Below are positions 47,831-58,254 of a stretch of 64,000 nt of DNA, in pieces. A model generated the notes under the pieces. The model did no database searches and had not been told where the DNA came from. It saw only the letters and a program-made list of their open reading frames with translations. The DNA comes from Vreelandella subterranea (GTDB taxonomy: Bacteria > Pseudomonadota > Gammaproteobacteria > Pseudomonadales > Halomonadaceae), in NCBI RefSeq assembly GCF_900111305.1, contig NZ_FOGS01000012.1:1-64000 (forward strand). The letters are read 5' to 3'. Position 1 is the first letter of the stretch. Every line of letters starts with the position of its first letter. The position numbers and the translations under genes are program-made.

Positions 47831-48922
47831 TCAATCCAGCACGCCTTCCGTCAGCAGGGACGAATAGGCCGCCTGCCATGCTGGCCACTCCCATTGGGCC
47901 GTATTCAACGGCTCGGGCTGGTCTGTCGGTGTGGTGAGCCAGCGGTACAACTGATCGTATAGCCCACCTCGAGTGCCATCGTAACGATAGGCCTTGGGGT
48001 AAAGCGCCGGGAAGCAAAGGCGGTCAGGTACCAACGGTCGCGCCCCCCGCTGGGCCGCCTCCATGATCGCCAGCCCTTGAAATTCATGCCAGGTAGTCGA
48101 CACCACGATACCGGCTTTATCCAGCTCAGCCCGATAGCGCCCTTCCGGCAGCGGCCCCCAGGCGGTGATATGTGACGCAAGACGCTGCTCGGCCTCGGCA
48201 AAAATCGGCGGGACATGACGAAAGCGCTGCCCCACCACCGCAAGCTCGAAGGCCACCCCCTGGCCGCTCAGTTCAAAAAGCACTTCGAAAAAGTCCTCGG
48301 GGTTCTTGTCGTACTCCCAGCGGTGGTTCCACAGAATCCGCCGGGGATGACGCTGGCCGTGATGCCTGCCATCAAGGGGCATGATCGGGACAGGCAGTAC
48401 TCTGGCGCGTTTGCGCAGCGCTTCAAGGGGTTTTACTGCTGGCAGATTCTCGGGCATTTTTTTCAAAAAGGCCCGGGCGCCATCGACGAAGGAATCGCGG
48501 TTATAGGCGGTATTAAAAATCACTGTGTCAGCCGCCAGGGCCGCATACAGATTGACCATTTTGCTTTCCACCGAAGAGTGCTGCGCCTCCGACGCAGGGT
48601 AGGCAAACTGGTTCTCATGGAAATAGATGATCTTGTGTGCCTGGCCAAGCGAAGGGAACAAACCGATTAACGTTGCCAGGTCCACCATTGAGGTTACCAG
48701 CACCACATCATACGGCCGACTCAGCGTTTCGTGCTCTTTAAACAGCCAGGTCAATGGGTTACCGCGAACGCGCCAGAGGAAATGGCGCGCTGGCAAGCGC
48801 AGTTGCGTCCACTCGACAGACTCGACGTGACGAATGACACTGTCAGCCCAGTAACGATGGCTGACAGCATCATAGGCGGATAGCAGTAAAACCCGCTTCC
48901 GGCGATTCAAGGGAGCGTTCAT
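47831..48922 (-). CDS. tRNA-queuosine mannosyltransferase-like glycosyltransferase
   Basis: A 363-residue glycosyltransferase of the GTDC1/DUF3524 family: LLLSAYDAVSHRYWAD, the YFHENQFAYP motif near 100, RILWNHRWEYDKNP near 195 and the late STTWHEFQGLAIMEA in the GT-B second domain. Animal members add mannose to queuosine in tRNA-Asp. The bacterial role is inferred. It faces nth with no gap. Confidence 0.8.
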   Translation of the reverse strand: MNAPLNRRKRVLLLSAYDAVSHRYWADSVIRHVESVEWTQLRLPARHFLWRVRGNPLTWLFKEHETLSRPYDVVLVTSMVDLATLIGLFPSLGQAHKIIYFHENQFAYPASEAQHSSVESKMVNLYAALAADTVIFNTAYNRDSFVDGARAFLKKMPENLPAVKPLEALRKRARVLPVPIMPLDGRHHGQRHPRRILWNHRWEYDKNPEDFFEVLFELSGQGVAFELAVVGQRFRHVPPIFAEAEQRLASHITAWGPLPEGRYRAELDKAGIVVSTTWHEFQGLAIMEAAQRGARPLVPDRLCFPALYPKAYRYDGTRGGLYDQLYRWLTTPTDQPEPLNTAQWEWPAWQAAYSSLLTEGVLD

Positions 48923-49124
48923 TAGGGTCTCGTTGAGAAGCGTGGGGGCAATTGTGTAATAACCGGGCGTTGCTTGTCATCACAGCCGCAGACTACCTAT
49001 TGATAACCCACAGTGATCGCTTTGTTACCAAGGTCGTCTTGGCGCAGCAGGCTTGCCTACCTACACTCTGGCTAATAATGGGGCAATAAGACGGCCCCAA
49101 CACCTTTAATCCAGGGAGAGCACA

Positions 49125-49499
49125 ATGGCCAGAGTGCTTGTGGTCGATGACGAACCCAATATCCTCATCTCGCTTGAGTTTCTGATGCAGCAAGGGGGCT
49201 TCGAGGTCTTGACGGCAGAAGACGGCGAGCAAGCGCTTGCGCATGTGCAACAAAGCAAGCCGGATCTCATCTTGCTGGACATCAGCTTGCCGGGTATCAG
49301 CGGGTTCGATGTACTGGAGCAGTTACGCCAGGCCCCCGACACCGCAACACTCCCCATCATTATGCTGACCGCCCATGGCCGCGAGGTGGAGCGGGAAAAG
49401 GGCATGGCGCTGGGGGCCGATGATTACATCACCAAGCCCTTCTCTACCCAGTCGCTGGTCGAAAAAGTCAACGCACTGCTAGAGGAAAATTCCCCATGA
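49125..49499 (+). CDS. single-domain response regulator
   Basis: A 124-residue receiver alone, with the acidic pair DDEP, phospho-acceptor Asp in LLDISLPG near 52, Thr in MLTA and Lys in TKPF. No output domain. It overlaps the next gene by four bases, so its signalling partner is probably the adjacent kinase-like protein or the symporter kinase. Confidence 0.93.
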   Translation: MARVLVVDDEPNILISLEFLMQQGGFEVLTAEDGEQALAHVQQSKPDLILLDISLPGISGFDVLEQLRQAPDTATLPIIMLTAHGREVEREKGMALGADDYITKPFSTQSLVEKVNALLEENSP

Positions 49500-51559
49500 C
49501 AAAAGGCGGGCTGCCTAAACGCCAGCGACTGATTGGCCTGTGGCTTCTGCTTAGCGGCGTCAGCCTGCTGGGCGGAGCTATTTTTGCTGCGTGGCTGGAT
49601 GCCCAACTGGCGCCAAGTGGGGCGACACGGGTCGCCTTATGGCTGGGCAGTTTCGCTGGTGGCGTCACGCTTTTCCTTTCGGGGTTGCTGCTTGAACGCA
49701 TGCTGTTTACCCCGCTGCGTCATTTACAGGTCCAACTGGCACGCCTGGTGGCCAACCCTGATGCCCGCGATGAGTACCCGCCGGAAGGGTGGCTGAAAGG
49801 CTTGGGGCCAGACCTGCAGCGGGTTCGCGAGAGCTGGCGGGACGATCGCAGCCGACTGGCCACGGCACACACGGAGGGCGCACGCAGCGCCGCCAAGATT
49901 CGCCAGGAGCTTGAAACCTTGCTGCAGGTACTCGAGACGCCGCTGCTGCTGTGTGACCATCATCGCCGTGTCATGCTGTTCAATCAGGCCGCCGAGGATT
50001 TTTTTGTCGACCATACCGGCCTCGGCCTGGGCAAGCGTCTCGAAGCGCTTATCCCGGTCGCCAGCTTGCAGCAGGCGATCCGTCAGCTACCCGGCGACGG
50101 GGCTCCCCGGGAGCTACTGGCCCCCTGCGAGAACCGCTGGCTCAAGGTCATTTTACGTCGCGTTCCCGGCAGCGAAGGCGAAACGCTGTTGACGTTCAGC
50201 GACGCCACCGCCTCCTGGTCGAGCGAAATGGGCGTTAGAGCGGAGCTCGCCGGCATGCTGACGCCGCTGCGCCAGCATACCGCCAGCCTGACCAGTGCCG
50301 CCGACGCGCTGATTCAGCTCAGGCATCAGGACGACGTCGACACCTCGGCGCTGCGCCAGCGGTTCGAGCGCGTCATCCAGGAAGAAGGCGCCACCCTGGG
50401 CGATAACGTCGCCAGGATCGGTCAGCTTCTGGATGACATGCAGCATCAGGGGGAACGCCTGACGCCCATGTGGTCCAACGATTTCTGGCAGGCGCTGGAC
50501 GAGCGCCTCGACCCCGAGCACCGCCTGATAACCCCGGTGGGTATGCCCGCCTGGTTCAAGGGCGACGCGCCGGCACTGATCGCGCTGTTCGATTCGCTGG
50601 TCAAGCACCTCAATGCGCACCTGCCCGACAGCGGCTTCGAGGGCGAAATGTGCCTGGGCAACAAGCGCGTCTACCTGGACCTTATCTGGCACGGCAAGGC
50701 GCTGCCGGAACACGAGCTGGCCGAATGGCGGCAGCAGACGCTGCCGTCGCTGCCCCTAAGCCCGAGCGTCGCCGATGTGCTTCGCCAGCACGCCAGCGAT
50801 ATTTGGAGCCTGGGGGACGCAAACGGCACCCATGCCCGTTTGCGCCTTCCGCTACCCGCCATGGAGCGTGTAGGCGCCCCGCGGGAAACCGCTCCGCCGC
50901 GCCCTGAATTCCATGACTTCGGCATTGCCGACCTGCCGCCGCCCGACGAAGCCCTTGCCAGTCGTTCGCTGCGCAGCCTTGAGATCGTCGCCTTTGATAC
51001 CGAAACCACCGGGCTTGAACTGCGTCGCGGCGACACGGTGATCAGTCTCGGTGCCTGCCGCGTGGTGAATGCAAAGCTGTTGGCAAGCGATGTCTTCGAC
51101 CAGAAGGTCGATCCCAAACGGCCTATTCCGCTGGCCAGCACCGCCATCCACGGTCTTACCGATGCCGATGTGGCCGGTGCACCGCCGCTGGACATCGTCT
51201 TGTCCCGCTTTCGCGACTACGTGGGCGACGCCGTCATGCTGGCCCATAACGCCGCCTTTGACTTGCTGGCCATCAGCCATAAAGGTGTGACGTTCGACAT
51301 CCCGGTAATCGATACCCTGCTGATTTCGCGCGCCCTGGACGAAGCGCTGGATGGCCACGATCTGGACAGCCTTGCCCAACGTTATGACCTGGCGTTTCCA
51401 CCGGGCACGCGCCACACGGCACTTGGCGATGCACGCGTCACCGCCGAGCTATGGTTGGCGCTGCTGCCGCGGCTGGAGGCAAGGGGTATCAATACCCTGG
51501 AGCAGCTGCTTGCCCTCCAGACCAATGCCTTTGACCGAGAGGATGCCAGCGCCACATGA
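49496..51559 (+). CDS. membrane histidine-kinase-like protein fused to DnaQ-type 3'-5' exonuclease
   Basis: A 687-residue fusion. Two N-terminal membrane helices (about 12-35 and 43-65) and a HAMP-like linker are followed by a PAS-like domain (about 130-235), then a region that looks like a worn histidine kinase (about 240-455) lacking recognisable H and G boxes. The last 190 residues are a DEDDh exonuclease: [19 protein letters not shown] and [14 protein letters not shown]. The exonuclease residues are intact. In Vibrio and Pseudomonas, a shorter DnaQ-like gene lies near acetate-switch genes; here it carries a sensor. It overlaps the receiver gene by four bases. Confidence 0.85.
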   Translation: MTKGGLPKRQRLIGLWLLLSGVSLLGGAIFAAWLDAQLAPSGATRVALWLGSFAGGVTLFLSGLLLERMLFTPLRHLQVQLARLVANPDARDEYPPEGWLKGLGPDLQRVRESWRDDRSRLATAHTEGARSAAKIRQELETLLQVLETPLLLCDHHRRVMLFNQAAEDFFVDHTGLGLGKRLEALIPVASLQQAIRQLPGDGAPRELLAPCENRWLKVILRRVPGSEGETLLTFSDATASWSSEMGVRAELAGMLTPLRQHTASLTSAADALIQLRHQDDVDTSALRQRFERVIQEEGATLGDNVARIGQLLDDMQHQGERLTPMWSNDFWQALDERLDPEHRLITPVGMPAWFKGDAPALIALFDSLVKHLNAHLPDSGFEGEMCLGNKRVYLDLIWHGKALPEHELAEWRQQTLPSLPLSPSVADVLRQHASDIWSLGDANGTHARLRLPLPAMERVGAPRETAPPRPEFHDFGIADLPPPDEALASRSLRSLEIVAFDTETTGLELRRGDTVISLGACRVVNAKLLASDVFDQKVDPKRPIPLASTAIHGLTDADVAGAPPLDIVLSRFRDYVGDAVMLAHNAAFDLLAISHKGVTFDIPVIDTLLISRALDEALDGHDLDSLAQRYDLAFPPGTRHTALGDARVTAELWLALLPRLEARGINTLEQLLALQTNAFDREDASAT

Positions 51560-51765
51560 AATCGTCAGGCCTCAAATCACGTAAAACCGAACGGCTGATG
51601 GCCCTGGTGGCCATTGCACTGCTGCTGTTCTGCCCGCCCATGATCCTGGTGGTCGACCGCATCTCTGCTTCTCACATCGGCTGGCTGCCGCTGTACCTGT
51701 TCAGTGCCTGGGCGATCGTGATCGGCCTGGCGGCGTGGCTCATGGAACACCGTGCGGGCCGCTGA
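51556..51765 (+). CDS. small two-helix membrane protein
   Basis: A 69-residue protein with a basic N-terminus and two hydrophobic segments (about 13-32 and 40-60). It overlaps the exonuclease fusion by four bases and ends two bases before the symporter kinase gene. It is probably a partner subunit of the symporter, as small membrane proteins accompany many such transporters. No family is recognised with certainty. Confidence 0.75.
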   Translation: MKSSGLKSRKTERLMALVAIALLLFCPPMILVVDRISASHIGWLPLYLFSAWAIVIGLAAWLMEHRAGR

Positions 51766-51767
51766 CC

Positions 51768-54539
51768 ATGCGCACTGATCCGATCATACTGGGCACCGCC
51801 TTTGGTTATCTGGCGCTGCTGTTTCTGGTCGCCGCCTGGGGCGACCGGCGCGCGGAACAAGGCCGCTCCCTGATTGGCTCGCCCACCGTCTATGCCCTTT
51901 CCATCGCCGTCTACTGCACCGCCTGGACCTTTTACGGCAGCGTCGGGCGCGCCGCCGAACATGGGCCCAGCTTTCTGCTCATTTATCTGGGGCCCACCCT
52001 TGCGATGCTGCTGTCGCCCTTTGTCATCCGCAAGATGGTGCGCATCGCCGCTCGCCAGCGAATCACGTCGATTGCCGATTTCATCAGTGCCCGCTACGGC
52101 AAAAGCAGCAGCCTCGGCGCCCTCGTCGCCTTGATGGCCCTGATCAGCATCACGCCCTACATTGCCCTGCAGTTAAAAGCGATCACCGTCAGCCATGCCG
52201 TGCTGATCAACTACCCCAATGCGGCAGATGCCACCCTGGTGGATGAACACTTCTGGATGGACAAGTCACTCTGGGTCGCCCTGGTGCTCGCGGTCTTCAT
52301 CATCCTGTTTGGTACCCGCCACCTGGACGCCAGCGAACGCCACGAGGGCATGGTGGCCGCCATTGCGCTTGAATCGATCGTCAAGCTGGTAGCCTTCATG
52401 GCCGTGGGCGTCTTCGTTGTCTTTGTGATGTTTGAGGGGCCCGCTGCGCTGTTTGACGAGGTAGCCGCCACGCCGGGCCTCGCCGACAGCATGCGCCTGG
52501 ACAGCGTGCCCGGCGGTGCCACCGGCTGGGTGGGCATGCTTGTACTGGCCTTTCTGGCGTTCTTAACCCTGCCGCGCCAGTTTCAGGTCCTGGTGGTCGA
52601 AAATGTCGACGAGCAGCACCTCACCCGGGCAAGCTGGCTGTTTCCGCTGTATATGCTGCTGATCAATCTGTTCGTGATCCCCATTGCGTTGGCGGGACTG
52701 CTACTGGGCGTGAGTGCCGGCGACCCCGACAGCTTTGTGTTGACGCTGCCGCTGTCAGCCGGGCTTGAGGGCTTGCCCCTGCTGGTGTTTATAGGCGGCC
52801 TCTCGGCCGCCACCGGCATGGTCATCGTCGAGACGATCGCGCTTTCCACCATGGTCAGCAACCAGCTGGTCATGCCACTGCTGTTGCGCTCACGGCGCCT
52901 GCACCTGAGCACCAAGGGCGAGCTGGCGGGCTGGCTGCTGGGCATCCGTCGGGTGGCCATTGTGCTCATTCTGCTTCTTGGCTACCTCTACCACGCGCTG
53001 ATTGGCGATTCCTATAGCCTGGTCACCATTGGTCTGGTGTCCTTTGCGGGGGCCGCCCAGTTTGCGCCAGCACTGCTCATCGGCCTTTACTGGCGAGGCG
53101 CCACCCGCCAAGGCGCCGCTGCAGGGTTAATCGCAGGTTTCATGGTCTGGTGCTATACGCTGCTGCTGCCAGGCTTCGCCCAGTCCGGCTGGCTGGATGC
53201 CAGGCTGCTCACCGACGGGCCCTGGGGCATCGACTGGCTGATGCCCTACGCGCTGTTCGGTCTGGAAGGCTGGGATATTTACAGCCATTCACTGCTCTGG
53301 AGCATGCTGACCAACGTGGGGCTGCTGGTGGGTGTCTCGCTCTTTACCCGCCCCACACCGCTTGAACAGACCCAGGCCGCGCTTTTCACTGAAGCGATGC
53401 ACCCTAACCTGCAATCGGCACCGCTATGGCGCGGGCAAACGACGCAAGGGGCGCTTAACGAATTGCTCATCCGCTACCTTGGCGACCAGGCAACACGGCG
53501 CGTCTTCCGTCAAAACCGCTTTGACAATGGCTTCGCAGCAGATGAGCCCGCCAACGCCGAGCTGATTACCCGCGCCGAACAGGCACTTGCCGGGTCGCTG
53601 GGCAGTGCCTCTGCCCGGGTGCTGATCAATTCGGTGGTACGCGGTGAAGCGCTGGATATCGAGTCGATTCTGAGCATTCTGGATACCACCTCGCAAACCC
53701 TCGAGTACAACCGCCGCCTGGAGCAGAAGTCCCAAGAGTTGGCGCAAATCGGCGAAGAGTTACGCGGTGCCAATGAACGGCTGCGCGAGCTGGACCGCTT
53801 GAAAGATGAGTTTGTCGCCATGGTCAGCCATGAACTGCGCACACCGCTCACCTCGATCCGCGCCTTTGCGGAAATTCTGCGTGATAACAGCGAGCTGCCC
53901 GACAAAAAGCGCCAACACTTTCTGGGTGTCATCGTTCATGAAAGCCAGCGGCTATCACGTCTGATAGAGGAGATTCTGGATCTTGCTCGATTGGAAAGCG
54001 GCCGCTTAACGCTCGACCCGGTGCCTCTTGACCTGGCTGCGCTGGCGCGGCGCAGCGTCGATGCCATTGCACACCTGCATCAGGAACGCGGGATCAAGCT
54101 TGAGATGAGTATCGAGGCTGACCCGGCCATGGTGATCGGCGACCAGGACCGCCTGGAACAGGTGATCATCAACCTGCTCGATAACGCGGGCAAATTTGCC
54201 GATCGCCATCAGCCCATGGTGCGCCTGAGCCTATACCGTCACCGCCATCATTTCCGCTTAAGCGTGGAAGATAACGGCGCAGGGATTAGCGTCGATGAGC
54301 GCGAGCGGGTATTCGAAAAATTTCACCAGATACAGCAGGACGGCGATATCCCTCACGGTCGCCCCAAGGGAAGCGGGCTCGGGCTGCCCATCAGCCGGGG
54401 CATTATTGCCCATCTGGGGGGACGCCTCTGGGTAGAAGACGCCCAGGCCCTGGGCGGCGCCTGCCTGACACTGGAGCTGCCGCCCGCCCCTGAGCATCCC
54501 ACGACCACCGACTCATCCGCCCCACCATCGCTATCATAA
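51768..54539 (+). CDS. sodium/solute symporter-histidine kinase (CrbS-like)
   Basis: A 923-residue protein. The first 560 residues are an SSS-family transporter with about 13 helices (e.g. TAWTFYGSVGRAAEHG, ISARYGKSSSLGAL). A coiled linker follows, then a histidine kinase with H box MVSHELRTPLTSIRAFAEIL near 690, N box NLLDNAGKF and G boxes VEDNGAGIS and GSGLGLPIS. No PAS or receiver is obvious. CrbS in Vibrio and Pseudomonas uses this layout to control acetyl-CoA synthetase. ATG 51768 is fixed by a two-base gap to the preceding gene. Confidence 0.88.
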   Translation: MRTDPIILGTAFGYLALLFLVAAWGDRRAEQGRSLIGSPTVYALSIAVYCTAWTFYGSVGRAAEHGPSFLLIYLGPTLAMLLSPFVIRKMVRIAARQRITSIADFISARYGKSSSLGALVALMALISITPYIALQLKAITVSHAVLINYPNAADATLVDEHFWMDKSLWVALVLAVFIILFGTRHLDASERHEGMVAAIALESIVKLVAFMAVGVFVVFVMFEGPAALFDEVAATPGLADSMRLDSVPGGATGWVGMLVLAFLAFLTLPRQFQVLVVENVDEQHLTRASWLFPLYMLLINLFVIPIALAGLLLGVSAGDPDSFVLTLPLSAGLEGLPLLVFIGGLSAATGMVIVETIALSTMVSNQLVMPLLLRSRRLHLSTKGELAGWLLGIRRVAIVLILLLGYLYHALIGDSYSLVTIGLVSFAGAAQFAPALLIGLYWRGATRQGAAAGLIAGFMVWCYTLLLPGFAQSGWLDARLLTDGPWGIDWLMPYALFGLEGWDIYSHSLLWSMLTNVGLLVGVSLFTRPTPLEQTQAALFTEAMHPNLQSAPLWRGQTTQGALNELLIRYLGDQATRRVFRQNRFDNGFAADEPANAELITRAEQALAGSLGSASARVLINSVVRGEALDIESILSILDTTSQTLEYNRRLEQKSQELAQIGEELRGANERLRELDRLKDEFVAMVSHELRTPLTSIRAFAEILRDNSELPDKKRQHFLGVIVHESQRLSRLIEEILDLARLESGRLTLDPVPLDLAALARRSVDAIAHLHQERGIKLEMSIEADPAMVIGDQDRLEQVIINLLDNAGKFADRHQPMVRLSLYRHRHHFRLSVEDNGAGISVDERERVFEKFHQIQQDGDIPHGRPKGSGLGLPISRGIIAHLGGRLWVEDAQALGGACLTLELPPAPEHPTTTDSSAPPSLS

Positions 54540-54552
54540 GCAAGACGCTTGG

Positions 54553-55677
54553 CTAGGCGGCGCGTGCCTGTTGTACAAACGCCTTGATCTGCTGGAGGTC
54601 AAACTTTAAAAGCAACCGCTCATCTTCACGCAGACGTTGCACATCAACCCAACCGTCAGCGGCGTGGCCGCGGGCCTTGTTGTATCGCTGCTGATCCAGC
54701 AAGCGCTGCTGAAGACGCTCGAAGGCCGCCACCAGGAGCGCTGATTGCGCCGCTGACAGCTCGCCTGCCTGGTCAAGCGCCACCAGTCGCGCTCGGGTGG
54801 ACATTTCAGGGCACCGGTGGCGCACACACAGCAGGCGTGCGGCGCTTATCAGTGGCAACAGCCCCTGCTGTTTCAGATTGACAGCCTGATGATGGGGGGC
54901 CGCAAGACCGGGACTTGACGTGACCCGCCCGAAGCGGTCCAGCGCCACCGGCAGCTCGTCAAGCAATGCGGCCATCTCGTGCATGAACAGGGACGCCTCG
55001 GGCAAGGTCGACGCAATGCTTTCAGCCAGTCGTTCCGCCAGCGCCGAATTGCCCGCAACCGGTGCAAAATCAAGCAGAATATTGGTCTGCTGTACCCGTT
55101 TTACCCGCCGGTCGGCACTCCAGATTGACAGCTGGGTGCGCCACTCGCTCAACCGCTTACGCCACATCGGCCAGCGTGCCATTACGTGACCTCGGCACAG
55201 TGGTATACCCGCCTCGTCCAGACGCCGGGTAAACCGCTCGCCTAATGCTTGAAAGTAGCCGTCGATCTCGACGTGGCGGTGATCGGGGTAGTCGTCAATG
55301 ATCAGCGCATTGTCCTGGTCGGGACCCAGTAGACTCTCATAGCGCGCGGCAGAGCCTAACAGCAGTACGCAGTAGTCGACCGGCGGTTCCCCCCAGCCTT
55401 GGGCGCGCATTTCGTCGAGCGATAGCGCAATCGCCTGACGGTAAAGCATGGCGTTATGGTCACTGATCACCTCACTGATGCGCCAGGCTGGCAGGTCATA
55501 ATGAACCAGTGATTCAGCCAGGGACAGCTGCCACGCATGCGCATCGGCTAACGAGGTAAACGGCGAAGAGAGATGGGTGGAAAGGTGACTCAACGGCGCG
55601 GTGAGCGCCGATAACTTGAGCGTCCCGTCATCAGTAAACAGGGAGCGCCAGGGTGAGGCTTGGTGGACAACCCGCAT
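54553..55677 (-). CDS. DUF294 nucleotidyltransferase-like protein
   Basis: A 374-residue protein with the GlnD-like nucleotidyltransferase stretch LLGSAARYESLLGPDQDNALIIDD near 105-128; the catalytic acidic residues (DQD) are present. The C-terminal part is the DUF294 substrate-binding region. In other gammaproteobacteria this gene is a neighbour of acetate permease, DnaQ-like exonuclease and CrbS. It converges with the symporter kinase after 13 bases. Function unknown. Confidence 0.82.
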   Translation of the reverse strand: MRVVHQASPWRSLFTDDGTLKLSALTAPLSHLSTHLSSPFTSLADAHAWQLSLAESLVHYDLPAWRISEVISDHNAMLYRQAIALSLDEMRAQGWGEPPVDYCVLLLGSAARYESLLGPDQDNALIIDDYPDHRHVEIDGYFQALGERFTRRLDEAGIPLCRGHVMARWPMWRKRLSEWRTQLSIWSADRRVKRVQQTNILLDFAPVAGNSALAERLAESIASTLPEASLFMHEMAALLDELPVALDRFGRVTSSPGLAAPHHQAVNLKQQGLLPLISAARLLCVRHRCPEMSTRARLVALDQAGELSAAQSALLVAAFERLQQRLLDQQRYNKARGHAADGWVDVQRLREDERLLLKFDLQQIKAFVQQARAA

Positions 55678-55710
55678 ACGCCTCTCCTTAACGTTACAGC
55701 CGACTCTCCG

Positions 55711-56034
55711 TCACCGGTCGCCTTCGTGGCGTGGGTCGGGCTTGAACATGTCATCGCCCACTTCATCAATGTAGCGCTGGGCTTTGGTGATCATCATGGC
55801 GTCGCAGGCGTCACGGCTGGGCAGCATATCCGAGCGTTCAAAGCGGTGCTCAAGCGCTTCTCCCTCACCCTGGGGCCGAGTGATCAACCCGCTCACCCGA
55901 TACTGGCCGCTCTGGTTATCGGGCTGAGAAGTGATCATGTAGCCTTTGTATTCGACGGGGTCGGCCGATTGAGTCTTGCCCTTGGCGCCTTCCTGGCCGC
56001 CACCCAGCAACCCCGAGAGTAGTTTTTTTAACAT
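55711..56034 (-). CDS. HlyU-family protein
   Basis: A 107-residue protein of the small HlyU family: an N-terminal LLSGLLGGG tail, EYKGYMITSQPDNQSGQYRVSGLI and SRDACDAMMITKAQRYIDEVGD. Named for a Vibrio hemolysin activator, but the common small protein has no proved role. It lies downstream of argG on the same strand. Confidence 0.85.
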   Translation of the reverse strand: MLKKLLSGLLGGGQEGAKGKTQSADPVEYKGYMITSQPDNQSGQYRVSGLITRPQGEGEALEHRFERSDMLPSRDACDAMMITKAQRYIDEVGDDMFKPDPRHEGDR

Positions 56035-56055
56035 TTTGTCTCCTCGCGTCCGGCA

Positions 56056-56078
56056 GGCGGCAAGTCATGCTTGCCGCC
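56056..56078 (-). terminator. 9-bp hairpin after argG
   Basis: GGCGGCAAG (56056-56064) pairs with CTTGCCGCC (56070-56078) around five bases, between argG and the HlyU-like gene. No T run follows, so it may be a weak terminator or an mRNA end stabiliser. Confidence 0.45.
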
Positions 56079-56089
56079 CAACCAGCCCG

Positions 56090-57310
56090 TTAGCTCTGTT
56101 GACGCCCTTTACCCGCCGCAATCCGCAGACGCAGCGCGTTCAGCTTGATAAAGCCTTCGGCATCTTTCTGGTCGTAGGCACCGGCATCGTCTTCGAAGGT
56201 GGCAATCGACTCATCAAACAGCGACTGCTCTGACTGACGGCCCACCACGATGGCATTACCCTTGTAGAGCTTCATGCGCACGACGCCGGAGACGTTATGC
56301 TGGGTTTCATCGATCGCCGCCTGCAGCATGCGACGCTCGGGGCTCCACCAGTAGCCGTTGTAGATGACTTCGGCGTATTTCGGCATCAACTGGTCTTTAA
56401 GATGCGCTTCTTCGCGATCCAGGGTCAATGATTCAATCGCCCGGTGGGCGCGCAACATGATGCTGCCCCCTGGGGTTTCGTAGCAGCCACGCGACTTCAT
56501 GCCCACATAGCGGTTCTCAACGATATCCAGACGGCCGATGCCGTTATCGCCACCCAGCTTATTGAGCTTTTCAAGCACTTCATGGGGTTTGAGGGCTTCA
56601 CCGTCAATCGCCACGATATCGCCTTTCTCGAACGTGAGTTCCACGTAAGTCGGCTTATCGGGCGCCGCTTCCGGCGAGACGCTCCAGCGCCACATGTCTT
56701 CTTCGGCTTCCGCCCAAGGGTCTTCCAGAATGCCGCCTTCATAAGAAATATGCAGCAGGTTGGCATCCATGGAATAAGGCGATTTCTTCTTTTTACTGGA
56801 AAAGTCGACGGGGATGTTGTGCTCTTCGCAGTAGGCCATCAGTTTTTCGCGTGATGTCAGATCCCACTCGCGCCACGGCGCGATCACTTTCACACCTGGC
56901 TTCAAGGCATAGCCGCCCAGCTCAAAGCGAACCTGGTCGTTGCCTTTGCCGGTCGCACCGTGGGAAATGGCATCGGCACCGGTCTCGTTGGCGATATCGA
57001 TCAAGCGCTTGGCAATCAACGGGCGGGCGATGGAAGTACCCAGCAGGTATTCGCCTTCGTAGATGGTGTTGGCACGGAACATCGGGTAGACGAAGTCACG
57101 CACAAACTCTTCGCGCAGGTCTTCGATATAGATTTCTTTGACGCCCAACGCCTCTGCCTTGGCGCGCGCTGGCTCAACCTCTTCGCCTTGACCGATGTCG
57201 GCGGTAAACGTCACTACCTCGCAGTTGTAGGTTTCTTGCAACCACTTAACGATAACGGATGTGTCCAGGCCGCCTGAATATGCCAGCACAACCTTTTTGA
57301 CATCGGACAT
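56090..57310 (-). CDS. argG: argininosuccinate synthase
   Basis: A 406-residue synthase that joins citrulline and aspartate using [14 protein letters not shown] at residue 9 is the P-loop; [15 protein letters not shown] near 120 and [15 protein letters not shown] ([13 protein letters not shown]) sequences are typical. Standard length for the short type. It is divergent from rnt across 192 bases. Confidence 0.97.
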   Translation of the reverse strand: MSDVKKVVLAYSGGLDTSVIVKWLQETYNCEVVTFTADIGQGEEVEPARAKAEALGVKEIYIEDLREEFVRDFVYPMFRANTIYEGEYLLGTSIARPLIAKRLIDIANETGADAISHGATGKGNDQVRFELGGYALKPGVKVIAPWREWDLTSREKLMAYCEEHNIPVDFSSKKKKSPYSMDANLLHISYEGGILEDPWAEAEEDMWRWSVSPEAAPDKPTYVELTFEKGDIVAIDGEALKPHEVLEKLNKLGGDNGIGRLDIVENRYVGMKSRGCYETPGGSIMLRAHRAIESLTLDREEAHLKDQLMPKYAEVIYNGYWWSPERRMLQAAIDETQHNVSGVVRMKLYKGNAIVVGRQSEQSLFDESIATFEDDAGAYDQKDAEGFIKLNALRLRIAAGKGRQQS

Positions 57311-57502
57311 TCTTGACTCCTTTTCTGAACGAGTGCGCGCCAGACTCGCTAATCGGGGAATGGCTCACGCTGAAAAACACCAGCCTCCAAGTATAGCGTT
57401 CTCAGTGCTCAGCGAATACCGCCAACGACGCCTTAACAGGAAACTGCTAGAATCACCCCACGAAAAGCGCTAACCGATTACTCGCAGACTAAGGAGAGCT
57501 GC

Positions 57503-58171
57503 ATGAGCGAGGCGATTGCCCGCGAATTAATGGCCCAACGTTTTCGCAGTTACCTGCCCGTTGTCGTTGATTTGGAGACCGGGGGCTTCAATGCACAAGG
57601 CGACGCCTTGCTGGAAATTGCTGCCGTTACCCTGACAATGGACCCAGAAGGCAACCTTTTGCCCGATGCCACTCATGCCTACCATATTCAGCCGTTTGAG
57701 GGCGCCAACGTTGAGCAGTCCGCGCTGGATTTCACCGGCATCAACCTGGATGACCCCTTACGTCAGCAGGTCGCACTGAGTGAGGAAGAAGCCCTGGGCG
57801 AGATTTTTCGGCCTATCCGCAAGTCGATTAAAGCCCATGGCTGTTCGCGGGCGATCCTGGTCGGTCATAACGCTGCGTTCGATCATGGTTTTTTAAACGC
57901 GGCCGCCAACCGTTGCGGTGTCAAGCGCAACCCCTTTCACCCTTTTTCCAGCTTCGACACGGCGACCCTGGCGGGGTTGGTCTACGGCCAGACCGTTCTG
58001 GCACGCGCCTGCCATGCAGCGGGTATCGAATTTGATAACAAGGCGGCTCACTCGGCGCGCTACGATACCGAACGCACAGCCGAGCTGTTCTGCGCCATGG
58101 TCAACCGCTACAAGGATTTAGGCGGCTGGCAACTGGCCCAGCGCGAACAGGCCCTGGATAGCGGCGACTAG
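57503..58171 (+). CDS. rnt: ribonuclease T
   Basis: A 222-residue DEDDh exoribonuclease that trims tRNA CCA ends and 3' ends of stable [12 protein letters not shown] at 25-33, [12 protein letters not shown] near 120 and [15 protein letters not shown] near 185 are its Exo motifs. AAGGAG SD. Confidence 0.95.
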   Translation: MSEAIARELMAQRFRSYLPVVVDLETGGFNAQGDALLEIAAVTLTMDPEGNLLPDATHAYHIQPFEGANVEQSALDFTGINLDDPLRQQVALSEEEALGEIFRPIRKSIKAHGCSRAILVGHNAAFDHGFLNAAANRCGVKRNPFHPFSSFDTATLAGLVYGQTVLARACHAAGIEFDNKAAHSARYDTERTAELFCAMVNRYKDLGGWQLAQREQALDSGD

Positions 58172-58254
58172 CCGTATGCAGGCCTTAATGCTTTACGCTA
58201 AACTTCGCCCACTTATCATTACGCTTTCCGACTTTCAGGAGATGAGACGTTTCC

